From Streptomyces sp. NBC_01788 (lineage in GTDB: Bacteria; Actinomycetota; Actinomycetes; Streptomycetales; Streptomycetaceae): a DNA stretch of 64,000 nt. A program made the translations under genes and the position numbers. The notes beneath the pieces are model-generated. The model was not told where the DNA came from. It did no database searches and saw only the letters and a list, made by a program, of their open reading frames with translations. Positions 42,614 through 50,747 of this stretch are shown here, piece after piece (position 1 is the stretch's first letter; each line of letters begins with the position of its first letter). The DNA lies in NCBI RefSeq assembly GCF_035917575.1, contig NZ_CP109090.1, forward strand, positions 6,448,001-6,512,000, read 5' to 3'.

Positions 42614-42856
42614 GTGTCCACGCCCACCCTCATCGCGATCGGTCTCGCCCTGGCCGCCGTCATCGGCCTGTGCTTCCACCTGTCCGACCGCTGGTTCTTC
42701 ACCCTGCTCGCCCTGGCCTGTCTCCTCGGCAGCGCCGACGCCGCCTACCGCGACCGCAAGCTCGACACGGTCCTCCTGCTGATCGGCGGCGCCGTGTGCA
42801 CGGGCGCGGCTGCCCACGCCGCCCACACGGCCAGCCGCGAACGGAATCCGCGGTGA
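42614..42856 (+). CDS. small membrane protein
   Basis: 80 residues from GTG 42614. Three hydrophobic stretches (LIAIGLALAAVIGLC; FFTLLALACLLGSA; TVLLLIGGAVCTGAA). GTGA-coupled to the next gene. Confidence 0.6.
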   Translation: MSTPTLIAIGLALAAVIGLCFHLSDRWFFTLLALACLLGSADAAYRDRKLDTVLLLIGGAVCTGAAAHAAHTASRERNPR

Positions 42857-43068
42857 CCCGGACGGACGCCTACGTCGTGGCGGTCATCGGCGGCCTCACC
42901 GTCGTCATCGCCCTGCTCGCCGCGGCGGCCCTCGCCGCTGGCGTCTACCTCGGCTACGCGCGCCTCTACGAGTGGCGCGAAGCCCGCCGCGAACGCCGCC
43001 GCGCCCTCGCCACCTGCCGGGCCATCGACGCGCTCGGCACCCGCACCCCCGACCACCCCACCCACTGA
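42853..43068 (+). CDS. single-span membrane protein
   Basis: 71 residues. VVAVIGGLTVVIALLAAAAL spans the membrane, followed by an Arg-rich cytoplasmic helix (EWREARRERRRALATC). Confidence 0.6.
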   Translation: MTRTDAYVVAVIGGLTVVIALLAAAALAAGVYLGYARLYEWREARRERRRALATCRAIDALGTRTPDHPTH

Positions 43069-43077
43069 AAGACGATC

Positions 43078-43251
43078 ATGTCCGACCACGCACAGCTGGC
43101 CCGCACCGGCACCGCCGCCGGCGCCCTCGTCATCGGCACCACCGTCATCACCGGCTGGTGGCTCCTCGCCGTCGCGCTCGCGGTCGTCGCCGTAGGCGCC
43201 ATCTGCATCCGCCTGGGCTTCCGCCACGGCCGAGGGGCGGGCGAGCAGTGA
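43078..43251 (+). CDS. 57-aa membrane protein
   Basis: ATG 43078. Two hydrophobic stretches (TAAGALVIGTTVITGWWLLA, then VALAVVAVGAICIRLGF). Fourth of four consecutive small membrane genes leading to the glycosyltransferase, with a GTGA overlap to it. Confidence 0.6.
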   Translation: MSDHAQLARTGTAAGALVIGTTVITGWWLLAVALAVVAVGAICIRLGFRHGRGAGEQ

Positions 43252-44804
43252 ACCGGCCCCTGACCGCGCACAGACACCGCTCCAGCGTCCTACTCACCGG
43301 CGCGATATGCCTCATCCTCGCCGCCGCATGGGCCGTACAGCACGGCGTCCAGGCCGCAGGCTACGGCGGCCCCAACGGGGCCCGGCTCGCGGCCGTATGG
43401 GCTGTGACGTTCCTGCTGCTCGCCGCCCAGACCGTCATGTACCACTGCGAGCGGCCCCGCCGCGTCACCCCACGTGCCCGCCGCCAGCTCGACGCCCTGC
43501 ACGTCGCCGTGCTGCTGCCCGTCTACAACGAGGACCCCGGCTACCTGCGGCTCGCACTGGAGTCGATGCTCGCCCAGACCCGCCGCCCGGACTCGGTCCA
43601 CGTCGTCGACGACGGCTCCGGCGTCCGCGACCAGGACGGCAACATCATCCAGGTCATCGACTACGCCGACGTCCGTGCCTGGTGGACGCAGGCCGCCCGC
43701 GTCGCCGGCATCACCACGACGTGGCAGCGCACCCCCAACTCGGGGAAGCGGCACGCACAGGCCGCCGGCGTCCGCATGTCCCCGGACGCGGACGTGTACG
43801 TGACCGTCGACTCCGATTCGTGTCTGGCACCCACCGCGCTCGAGGAAATTCTGCTGCCCTTCGCGAAGGCCCGCGTGCAGTCGGTGGCCGGGATCGTCCT
43901 CGCGACCAACGCCCGCACGAACCTCCTTACCCGCGTCACCGACCTGTGGTTCACCACCGGCCAGCTGACCGACCGGTCCGCCCTGTCCGCCATGGGCGCC
44001 GTCCTCGTCAACTCCGGCCCGCTGGCCGCCTACCGGGCCGACGTCGTCCGCGACAACCTCGACTCCTACCTCAACGAGCGGTTCATGGGCCGCCCGGTCA
44101 TGTTCTCCGACGACTCCCTGCTCACCCTGTACGCGCTGCTCCGCGGCCGCGCCGTCCAGCAGCCGACCGCGGTCGCGTTCACCGCCCTGCCCGAACGCCC
44201 GCGGCACTTTCTCAGGATGTACTGCCGCTGGATGCGCGGCTCCACGATCCGCTCCGTGTGGCGGTTCCGCTACCTGCCCCTCACCAGCTGGGCCTACTGG
44301 GCGCACCTGCTCCGCTGGTTCCAAGTCGCCCTGTCCACCGTCGTGATCGGCTGGCTCCTCATCGTCGAACCCACCGTCTACGGCCACACCCCGCCCACGA
44401 GCTTCCTCGTCGTCCCGTTCCTGATCGGCTGGGCGCAGGCCCTGCGCTACCTGTCCGTGGCCCGCAGCGACGACACCCTCCCCGGCCGGCTCGCCACCTG
44501 GCTGCTCATGCCCCTCGCCGTCATCGGCTCCTGGACGGTGCTGCGCTTCATGCGCTGGTACGGGGTGGCCACCTGCGCCCGCACCGGCTGGGGGACTCGC
44601 CAGAACGGCGCCGAAGTCGCCCTCGACAACCCGGCAGCCGAGGCCACCATCGCGGCCGGCCCGGTGACGCTGCCGGACGACGACACCATCCGCATGCGCA
44701 TCCCCGTCGCGAAGCTCCTCGACCCCGACACCGAACAGACCCTCACCCTGCCCATCCCGCGGCAACGCACCGCCGCATCCCAGCATGAAAGGGCCTCGCG
44801 ATGA
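43248..44804 (+). CDS. membrane GT2 glycosyltransferase (hyaluronan/cellulose-synthase-like)
   Basis: 518 residues. Two N-terminal membrane helices (residues 12-30 and 46-64) precede the GT-A domain: LLPVYNEDPGYL, VVDDGS (about 120-124), TVDSDS (about 186-191, DxD), FSDDS (about 286-290) and MYCRWMRGS (about 324-332), the last a variant of the QxxRW product-binding motif with Met for Gln. Three or more C-terminal helices follow. Such enzymes polymerise and export a polysaccharide. The sugar is unknown. It may change the host surface. ATA codon at 43305. Confidence 0.85.
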   Translation: MNRPLTAHRHRSSVLLTGAICLILAAAWAVQHGVQAAGYGGPNGARLAAVWAVTFLLLAAQTVMYHCERPRRVTPRARRQLDALHVAVLLPVYNEDPGYLRLALESMLAQTRRPDSVHVVDDGSGVRDQDGNIIQVIDYADVRAWWTQAARVAGITTTWQRTPNSGKRHAQAAGVRMSPDADVYVTVDSDSCLAPTALEEILLPFAKARVQSVAGIVLATNARTNLLTRVTDLWFTTGQLTDRSALSAMGAVLVNSGPLAAYRADVVRDNLDSYLNERFMGRPVMFSDDSLLTLYALLRGRAVQQPTAVAFTALPERPRHFLRMYCRWMRGSTIRSVWRFRYLPLTSWAYWAHLLRWFQVALSTVVIGWLLIVEPTVYGHTPPTSFLVVPFLIGWAQALRYLSVARSDDTLPGRLATWLLMPLAVIGSWTVLRFMRWYGVATCARTGWGTRQNGAEVALDNPAAEATIAAGPVTLPDDDTIRMRIPVAKLLDPDTEQTLTLPIPRQRTAASQHERASR

Positions 44805-46498
44805 ACAGCGTGCACCCTGCTCTGGCCACATTCCGGCTGGTCCGCGACCACGACGTCAGCGGCATCTCCGGTGAGGGCGTCGTCGCCGAAGGCGTCCAGT
44901 TCTCCGACGGATGGGTGGTCACCCACTGGCTTGACCAGCCGCCCATGCACGAGCCGAAGACCGACGTCTGGCACCACAAGGGCACCCACCCGATCACCAA
45001 GATCCACGGACACAACGGGGCCACCCGGATCGCGTGGGCCGACGAAGAGGCCGCACGACGCCGCCAGGAACTGGCCTACGCCGTGGCCATGTTCGACATC
45101 CCGGCCGCGGTGATGGGCACCGAGGCGGCACGCGCCGCCCTGCGCCGGCAGATCTCGCACGCCATCCAGTCGGTTCAGGACGGCCAGGCGGCCCCGGTCG
45201 AAGCAGGCGATGAACGGATCGTCGGCGCAGTCATGCCGGCCGTCGACGCGCTGCTGGGCGCGCGGGACAGGGCGCTTCAAGTGGTCGCACGGGCGTACGC
45301 GCTCGCCGATCGCTGGAAGGATGCCCACGGCTCGGCCATGTGCCTCGTACGGGCCGCCGGCGCTGAACTCCAGGAGGCCCTGGACAACGCCCGTGACGAG
45401 CTGGACGGGGACGCAGGAGAGGGATACGCCGCCGCTGCCTCAGGGCCGTTGCCCCCTGCTGCCGAGTGTTCCGCGCAGCATCACTGGTTCGACGACGGCC
45501 GACTCTGTATCCGCGCCGCGCAGCACCGCGGCGACCACATCGACGAGCAGGGCTACCACTGGTCCGACACTGCGGCGGTGTACCCGCTCGCCGACGGCAC
45601 GCTGCGTGAGAGCCCGGCCGCTGCCGTACGTCGGGGGCAGGAGTACGTCAGCTCCCGCTACGGGGAGCCGGAGCCGCAGCACGACCGCCCGGAGAGCAGC
45701 TGCTCCAACCCCGACCACGCTTGCACGAAGTGCGGGGACTGCGCGTACGAGCACCCGGGCCAGGGCGGGTGCGCCTGCGGGCATCTCCCGCCCGCCGAAG
45801 GGCGCTCCGTCCGTACGGCGTGCACCGGCGGCACGGAGGACCTGACGAAGGCCGAGCGCATCCGCGCGCTGGACACCGCCGTCGCCGAACTCGCCCAGGC
45901 GCTGCGCCTCACCCGCGAGTACGTCGGCGAGGACGTACTGCCCGCGGTCGAAGGATGGTCGTGGTACGACGCACTGCGCCGCCACGCCCCGCACGAACTC
46001 GCGGCCGCGGACGAGGCGTACGCCGACACCATCGCCGGCCAGCTCGCCAGCCTCAAGAAGAAGATCGCCGACGCCCTCGCGGAAGGCCTCGCAGAAACCG
46101 TGCAGCGCGCCGCGCAGGCCGAGGCCACCATCAAGCGCGTGCGCGCCATGGCCGAAGCATGGGAGCGCATGCCGCAAGGACGCTACGTGTACATCCACGA
46201 GGCCGCCCGCGGTGTCCGCATCGCCCTCGCCGGTGCGGAGCAGCCCGCCACGGCGCCGATCTGCCGCGACTGCCCGCACTGCCCGGATGGGCACCAGCCC
46301 CCGACCAGCGGCAGCCAGCCGTGGGGTGTCTGGGTAGGCCCTGCCCGGGACGGCGACGGACAGCCCACCACCATCCACGTCGCCCGCTCTGCCGGCGCCC
46401 ACGTCGCTGAAACCGACGCGGAATGGATGCGTCACGTCCTCAACCACCAGCCCGACCCGGAGACGCTCTGCCGCCTCCCGCACGAGACGGAGGGCTGA
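44801..46498 (+). CDS. large modular hypothetical protein
   Basis: 565 residues. The first 90 residues (FRLVRDHDVSGISGEGVVAE, GVQFSDGWVVTHW) form a small beta domain known from phage proteins. The middle has a Cys/His cluster (CSNPDHACTKCGDCAYEHPG, then GCACGH). A long helical region (ADTIAGQLASLKKKIADALA, EGLAETVQRAAQAEATIKRV) precedes CRDCPHCPDGHQP. It looks like a fusion of several small element modules. No function recognised. Confidence 0.7.
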   Translation: MNSVHPALATFRLVRDHDVSGISGEGVVAEGVQFSDGWVVTHWLDQPPMHEPKTDVWHHKGTHPITKIHGHNGATRIAWADEEAARRRQELAYAVAMFDIPAAVMGTEAARAALRRQISHAIQSVQDGQAAPVEAGDERIVGAVMPAVDALLGARDRALQVVARAYALADRWKDAHGSAMCLVRAAGAELQEALDNARDELDGDAGEGYAAAASGPLPPAAECSAQHHWFDDGRLCIRAAQHRGDHIDEQGYHWSDTAAVYPLADGTLRESPAAAVRRGQEYVSSRYGEPEPQHDRPESSCSNPDHACTKCGDCAYEHPGQGGCACGHLPPAEGRSVRTACTGGTEDLTKAERIRALDTAVAELAQALRLTREYVGEDVLPAVEGWSWYDALRRHAPHELAAADEAYADTIAGQLASLKKKIADALAEGLAETVQRAAQAEATIKRVRAMAEAWERMPQGRYVYIHEAARGVRIALAGAEQPATAPICRDCPHCPDGHQPPTSGSQPWGVWVGPARDGDGQPTTIHVARSAGAHVAETDAEWMRHVLNHQPDPETLCRLPHETEG

Positions 46499-46500
46499 CC

Positions 46501-46731
46501 GTGATCTGCACCCGCTGCGCTCACGCCGCCGACAACCAGCTGGGCAAGGAAGAACACTGCGACGCCCAGGGCGGCCCCGACGCGGCCTGCCTCTGCCAGC
46601 ACCGCACCGATCGCTACCGGAGGACCGCTCCGGCGGCCCCGGAGCAGATGAACGTCGTCATCCACGTCCAGCAGGACCGCGTGGAGACCCTCGACGCCGT
46701 CCACACCGCCCGCCGCTCGAAGGAGGTCTGA
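46501..46731 (+). CDS. 76-aa zinc-binding protein
   Basis: GTG 46501. ICTRCAHAADNQ, then HCDAQGGPDAACLCQHR provide Cys/His ligands. The rest is NVVIHVQQDRVETLDAV. Function unknown. Confidence 0.65.
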   Translation: MICTRCAHAADNQLGKEEHCDAQGGPDAACLCQHRTDRYRRTAPAAPEQMNVVIHVQQDRVETLDAVHTARRSKEV

Positions 46732-46734
46732 CCC

Positions 46735-47106
46735 ATGACCGTCGCTGTGGACTTTGACGGCGTGATCCACGCCTACACGAAGGGCTGGCAGAACGGAGAG
46801 ATCTACGACCCGCCGATGCCCGGCGCGTTCGAGGCTCTCGACCAGCTCATGGCCACCCATCCGGTGTTCATCCACACCAGCCGCACCCCCGAGCAAGTCG
46901 CCCAGTGGCTGATCGACAACGCACCCGACGACATGGCCTTGTCCGTCACTTACGAGGCAGCGGCTGACCGGGAGTTCTGGAACGAGCGAGGCATCCTCCT
47001 GGTCACCAGCCGGAAACTGCCCGCCCAGGTCTACATCGACGACCGCGGGCTGCACTTCCGCAACTGGGAGCAGACCCTGCTCGAACTCGGGCGAAGGGGC
47101 ATCTGA
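46735..47106 (+). CDS. HAD-superfamily phosphatase
   Basis: 123 residues, ATG after a perfect AAGGAGGT. Motif I is VAVDFDGVIHAY (both catalytic Asp), motif II is FIHTSRTPEQ, and motif IV is YIDDRGLHF. No large cap domain. It could be a 5'-nucleotidase or polynucleotide phosphatase, as often found in phages; the substrate is unknown. Confidence 0.85.
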   Translation: MTVAVDFDGVIHAYTKGWQNGEIYDPPMPGAFEALDQLMATHPVFIHTSRTPEQVAQWLIDNAPDDMALSVTYEAAADREFWNERGILLVTSRKLPAQVYIDDRGLHFRNWEQTLLELGRRGI

Positions 47107-47107
47107 C

Positions 47108-47452
47108 GTGCCCAAGAACCAGCCCACTCCCGAGGACCTGGAGCAGGTCCGCGACCAGCTGCGCGCCGAGATCCGCGAGGCCCGCGAGACTCTCAAGGAC
47201 CTGCGCGCCGCGGTCAAGGACGCTCGCGCGGTGGCCCCGCAGATCGTCACCGAGCTCCTCACCGCAGAGGTCGCCAAGCAGCTGGAGACGCTGGGGGAGC
47301 ACACCAAGAAGGCCATGGACGACAGCGCGGCCCGCGTGATCGAGCAGTTCGACGAGCTGTTCAAGGTGATCACCGGGCAGGACCACGCGTCACGCCGCGC
47401 AGGGAAGCCGTCGATCCCCGACCTCATCCAGAACTACGAGGGAAGGGGCTGA
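47108..47452 (+). CDS. coiled-coil hypothetical protein
   Basis: 114 residues from GTG 47108. Nearly all helical with heptad spacing: LEQVRDQLRAEIREARETLK, DLRAAVKDARAVA. Function unknown. Confidence 0.6.
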   Translation: MPKNQPTPEDLEQVRDQLRAEIREARETLKDLRAAVKDARAVAPQIVTELLTAEVAKQLETLGEHTKKAMDDSAARVIEQFDELFKVITGQDHASRRAGKPSIPDLIQNYEGRG

Positions 47453-47453
47453 C

Positions 47454-47720
47454 GTGGCGCAGCGCATCAAGGCCGCGGCGGTCGAAGGCTTCCTGCGCGA
47501 CCAGGGCCACGAGTTCTCCGAGTTCGAGGGCGGCGACTGGGACCCCGGCGTCCGCGTCGCGCAGGCAGGCCGCCGCCAGGTGAACGTCTTCTGGGACGGG
47601 CCCGGCGAAGCCGACCAGCTGAACACCATCACGAACGAGCTGCGGGCGGCCGGCTACCACGTCGCTGGCACGCAGCAGGACCGCGGCGGACGCCGCCGCC
47701 TGGAGGTGACCCGCCCGTGA
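47454..47720 (+). CDS. hypothetical element protein
   Basis: 88 residues from GTG 47454. VNVFWDGPGEADQLNTITNE, then LRAAGYHVAGTQQDRGGRRR is a small alpha/beta domain seen in actinophage genomes. GTGA-coupled to the next gene. Confidence 0.6.
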   Translation: MAQRIKAAAVEGFLRDQGHEFSEFEGGDWDPGVRVAQAGRRQVNVFWDGPGEADQLNTITNELRAAGYHVAGTQQDRGGRRRLEVTRP

Positions 47721-48055
47721 GCACCACCGGCCTGGAACAAGAACTGCGAACCGCAGCGGCCCGGCTGCGCGACGACCGGAACTTGAACGGGTACCGAGTC
47801 GACTCCGGCAGCCGTGAACTGCTGGAGATGATCCGGATCCTGCTGCGGCTGCGCGAGCCGATCGCCACCTGGTTGGAAGAGCAGGCGCAGTACGTCGCCG
47901 CCCGCGGCATGTACGACGTCCTGGCCATCGACGTCGCCCGCGCCATCAACGGCACCGGCGAGCCGGGCCGCGGGCAGGACGGACACATCGAGGACCGGCT
48001 CAGCGGCCGCTCCCTGTACGAGCAGGTAATGCGTGGAGCGGGTGAGGTGCCGTGA
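47717..48055 (+). CDS. hypothetical element protein
   Basis: 112 residues. Helical, with ELLEMIRILLRLREPIATWL. It ends with GTGA at 48052-48055, the usual coupling signal for a following gene, but that gene is not intact. The reverse-oriented gene follows instead. Confidence 0.6.
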   Translation: MSTTGLEQELRTAAARLRDDRNLNGYRVDSGSRELLEMIRILLRLREPIATWLEEQAQYVAARGMYDVLAIDVARAINGTGEPGRGQDGHIEDRLSGRSLYEQVMRGAGEVP

Positions 48056-48153
48056 ATGCACTCGCCCCCGGGCCGACACCCACTGTCCGTCGGCCCGGCG
48101 ACGACCTCGGAGACGAGACGTCCTGCGCCTCCACACCGTCGACGATTGCGTCG

Positions 48154-48750
48154 TCATTGCCTTCGCTCTCTCCGAGAGCGCCAGCGAACGAGGTTACGTG
48201 CGCGTCGTTCAGCCTCAGGCGGTGCAAGGCTCCGCCGGGCCTCCCGGAGCAGCGCATTGCGATCGGTCGAAAGCGTCATGTGAATCGGGACCAGCATGGA
48301 AGTTCGTCGCTGCGAGGGGATACCTGGTGTCCGGAGGACGCGAGCCTGTTCTTCGGCACCCCTTTGCAGACTCTCAGCCAACTCAGCCATCGCTTCTGGC
48401 CCTGTAACGGCGACATTCGTTCGAGCCCGGCTCATGAGACCAAGTGCTGTGTCTACGGCGCGCCATGTGTTCGTAGCCGCTGCTCCGTCGAACGGCTCTC
48501 GGGCCTGATGAGCCTCGAGAGCCGGAGCTATGGCCTGGTTGAAGGCGTCGTACTTGTCCAACAGCGCGGCAATGGCGCTCCGTCGCTCATCACGCAGCCG
48601 GTGGCGGATCTCTACCGCCTCTTGATCCAGCACCTGTCGCCGTGCAGCACGCGCTTGGAGAAGGCCGCCGCCCAGCGCCCCCACCAGAGTTCCAGCAATT
48701 CCAAGTCCAGCCGCCCAGACAGCTGCATCGCCCTGATCCATGCGGCCCAT
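48154..48750 (-). CDS. reverse-oriented membrane-anchored protein (moron candidate)
   Basis: About 198 residues from ATG 48750 (ATG 48741 possible). AVWAAGLGIAGTLVGALGGG spans the membrane, then RQVLDQEAVEIRHRLRDERR, SAIAALLDKYDAFNQAIAPA and a basic helical tail. I recall similar TM-plus-helix proteins scattered in Streptomyces. It is the only minus gene within the 27-kb run and sits where a coupled start is cut off. Independently expressed cargo is the likely explanation. Confidence 0.75.
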   Translation of the reverse strand: MGRMDQGDAAVWAAGLGIAGTLVGALGGGLLQARAARRQVLDQEAVEIRHRLRDERRSAIAALLDKYDAFNQAIAPALEAHQAREPFDGAAATNTWRAVDTALGLMSRARTNVAVTGPEAMAELAESLQRGAEEQARVLRTPGIPSQRRTSMLVPIHMTLSTDRNALLREARRSLAPPEAERRARNLVRWRSRRERRQ

Positions 48751-48757
48751 CTTGCCG

Positions 48758-49339
48758 ATGCGGAGGCCTGAATTGCAGACGCTTGACGCTATGGTCGCGG
48801 ACCTCGCGGACCGGTACACCGGCGGCAAGGAGCACCCCGGTGACGGCGGGCCCGGCCTCATTCACCGGCTCGACACCCTCGGATTGAGGAGCCGGCAGCC
48901 GGCCGACGGCGGGCACGCCCCGCCCGGGTCCCGGCCGCCGACATCGCTGGAGGCCGTGTCCTGGTCGCAGCGCATCAAGCGCGAGGCGATAGGCCTCGAC
49001 ATGCGACTGCGGCAGTCCTCGCGTACACAGCGCTGGGACCGTGCGCTGAAAGCGATTCCGCCGGGAGCGGAGAACGCCGGCCGGGAGCGGGAGGTGCGCA
49101 GCATCGTGACCCGCTGGCACGGCACCGTCCTGACCGTCCTCGGACTACGCGGCCCGTCCGTCCACTTCCGGGCCGCACTGTGCCTGGCGTGCGGGCAGCG
49201 GACCGTGTACGGGCGGGCCGACGACGACCGGCCGCGCGCCTGGTGCGTCAACGACGCCTGCGTGGACGGGGACACCGGGGCCCCGGCCCGGTACGAGGGG
49301 CCGCGGCTGTACCTGCTGACGGAGAACAAGGCCTCGTAG
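48758..49339 (+). CDS. hypothetical protein with zinc ribbon, possibly 5'-truncated
   Basis: 193 residues from ATG 48758; ATG 48791 is an alternative. No convincing ribosome-binding site, as expected if its original start was displaced by the reverse gene. TLDAMVADLADRYTGGKEHP is followed by VLTVLGLRGPSVHFRAALCL, then ACGQRTVYGRA and WCVNDACVDG with CxxC/CxxxxC ligands. Confidence 0.65.
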   Translation: MRRPELQTLDAMVADLADRYTGGKEHPGDGGPGLIHRLDTLGLRSRQPADGGHAPPGSRPPTSLEAVSWSQRIKREAIGLDMRLRQSSRTQRWDRALKAIPPGAENAGREREVRSIVTRWHGTVLTVLGLRGPSVHFRAALCLACGQRTVYGRADDDRPRAWCVNDACVDGDTGAPARYEGPRLYLLTENKAS

Positions 49340-49381
49340 GACTCCGTGATCAAGAGGTGCCGCAGTGGCGGCAGTTGTAAA

Positions 49382-49423
49382 AGAAAGTACGACCCGTACA
49401 TTGTGAGGACTCGTACTTTCTTG
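49382..49423. promoter_or_regulatory. 12-bp inverted repeat operator candidate
   Basis: AAGAAAGTACGA-N18-TCGTACTTTCTT is a perfect 12-bp inverted repeat around the promoter below. Its right arm shares TCGTACTTTCT with the XRE control region at 30734-30744. Confidence 0.65.
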
Positions 49424-49430
49424 TACTCTG
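49402..49430 (+). promoter_or_regulatory. promoter for the 49.5-kb gene block
   Basis: TTGTGA (49402-49407), 17 bases, TACTCT (49425-49430). One arm of the inverted repeat falls in the spacer, so binding would block polymerase. Confidence 0.6.
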
Positions 49431-49488
49431 TTTGACATGGGGACAGCGCACCACCACCCCCACCACCCCATGTGAGGAGGACCCCGCC

Positions 49489-49731
49489 ATGGACGCGCTC
49501 TTCAACTCCCTCAACCTCATCGGGCCCGGCGACCTGGTCCTCTACCACGGCACCCTCACCGACGCCCACGGCCTGTGGCTCGCCATGCCGTGCCCCTGCA
49601 ACATCTGCCACGCCATGGACGCCCTCGGCCTCCCCGACGTCCGCTTCGCCCTCATCGACCCCTGGGACGAGCAGCCCGGCCCCTTCCACGCCCGCCGCGC
49701 GTCCATCACCCGCTCCGCCGCCTGCGGCTGA
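49489..49731 (+). CDS. hypothetical element protein
   Basis: 80 residues, ATG after GAGGAGG. IGPGDLVLYHGTLTDAHGLW, then MPCPCNICHAMDALGLPDVR and FALIDPWDEQPGPFHARRAS. Similar short proteins with PCxCxxC are common in Streptomyces elements. First gene after the operator-controlled promoter. Confidence 0.7.
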   Translation: MDALFNSLNLIGPGDLVLYHGTLTDAHGLWLAMPCPCNICHAMDALGLPDVRFALIDPWDEQPGPFHARRASITRSAACG

Positions 49732-49750
49732 GCACCACTAGGGAGAAATC

Positions 49751-49999
49751 GTGACCGTGCTCACCACGCCGCGCACCCACACCGTCCGCCGCCGAGACCG
49801 GCGCACCGGCCGGTTCGTGAAGACCTTCACGCTCACCTATAGCGACAAGGACGGCACGCACACCCGCCGCCTGCCCGCGCGCGGCATCGAGACCGTCGGC
49901 CGCATCATCAGCCGGCACGCGGAGCGCGGCGAGGCGTGGGCCATCGCCGTCCACGACTCCAGCGGCGACGTCACCTTCGACTTCGCCTGTTTCACCTGA
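49751..49999 (+). CDS. hypothetical element protein
   Basis: 82 residues from GTG 49751 (AGGGAG upstream). TVRRRDRRTGRFVKTFTLTY and ETVGRIISRHAERGEAWAIA suggest a small beta-rich domain. Function unknown. Confidence 0.6.
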   Translation: MTVLTTPRTHTVRRRDRRTGRFVKTFTLTYSDKDGTHTRRLPARGIETVGRIISRHAERGEAWAIAVHDSSGDVTFDFACFT

Positions 50000-50009
50000 C
50001 CCACTGACC

Positions 50010-50091
50010 GGCGGCCGGGCAACCCCCCGGCCCGGCCGCCCTCCCAGGGCCGCGCCCCCGTTCCCCTCCCCCTGAAGCGGGGGCGCGGCCC
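50010..50091 (+). terminator. double hairpin before the tRNA gene
   Basis: GGCGGCCGGGC / GCCCGGCCGCC (50010-50040) is followed by a perfect 14-bp stem GGGCCGCGCCCCCG / CGGGGGCGCGGCCC (50047-50091). Together they probably end the preceding transcript. Confidence 0.75.
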
Positions 50092-50108
50092 GCACAACTC
50101 AACACCGA

Positions 50109-50181
50109 CACGCTGTAGCTCAGTTGGCAGAGCGCGGATCTTATAAGTCCTGGGTCGTGGGTTCGAGTCCCACCAGCGTGA
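50109..50181 (+). tRNA. tRNA-Ile(UAU)
   Basis: A full cloverleaf. The acceptor CACGCTG/CAGCGTG is perfectly paired with discriminator A. The D arm is GCTC-AGTTGGCA-GAGC. The anticodon arm is CGGAT-CTTATAA-GTCCT, so the anticodon is TAT and reads AUA. The T arm is GTGGG-TTCGAGT-CCCAC. The anticodon stem has a C-T mismatch at its outer pair and a T-G at the inner. CCA is not encoded. Bacteria usually read AUA with a lysidine-modified CAU anticodon, so this is unusual. Confidence 0.88.
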
Positions 50182-50213
50182 CTTCAACAGCACGTCACAC
50201 GACTGGAGTTGTC

Positions 50214-50645
50214 ATGGCCGACACCAAGGCCACCCCGTTTCTCGACACGCCCGCCGCCGTGGCGGCCGCCGTCCTGGACGCCATCAAGAACGAGTCGAAC
50301 GCTTTCGACATGAACAGCTGGTTCTGGAACCCCGGGGGCGGCACTCTCGCCCCCGGAGCTCGCCCTGACTGCGGCACCACGATGTGCGCGGCAGGGTGGG
50401 CCGCGCACCTCACCGGCTGGACTCTGGTCTGCCTGGCCGAGGACGAGCAGCACGAGGTCACCGGCCGGGATGACGACGGCAACGACGCCCCCACCAGGGC
50501 ACAGGTCTACGCGAGGAAGGGCAACGAGAGCCGCCTCATCTGCGACGTCGCCCAAGACGCGCTCGGCCTGAAGGCCAGCGAAACCTTCTGGTACGCGAAT
50601 CAGCAGATCGCCCTCAAGCAGTTGAGCGAGATCGCCGGGCGCTGA
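50214..50645 (+). CDS. hypothetical element protein
   Basis: 143 residues, ATG after GGAG, 32 bases past the tRNA. NAFDMNSWFWNPGGG, then CGTTMCAAGWAAHLTGWTLV and AQDALGLKASETFWYANQQI. This pattern with CGTxxCxAGWA is frequent in actinophage small proteins. Role unknown. Confidence 0.7.
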   Translation: MADTKATPFLDTPAAVAAAVLDAIKNESNAFDMNSWFWNPGGGTLAPGARPDCGTTMCAAGWAAHLTGWTLVCLAEDEQHEVTGRDDDGNDAPTRAQVYARKGNESRLICDVAQDALGLKASETFWYANQQIALKQLSEIAGR

Positions 50646-50658
50646 GCCCTTCGAGACC

Positions 50659-50720
50659 GCCCGGCGGCCGGACACGCGATCCGCGCCACGGCGCAACGAC
50701 TCGCTTCCGCGCCGCCGGGC
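50659..50720 (+). terminator. long intergenic hairpin
   Basis: GCCCGGCGGC pairs with GCCGCCGGGC, 10 perfect pairs across a 42-nt loop, between two genes. Confidence 0.4.
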
Positions 50721-50747
50721 CCCAACACCGCAGGAAGAGGTCCCGTC

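Noticed and set aside
48052..48771. 239-residue plus-strand frame opposite the reverse gene
   Set aside because: The minus frame has a clean membrane helix and coding-like composition; the plus frame is Ser/Pro/Arg-rich noise after the first few codons.
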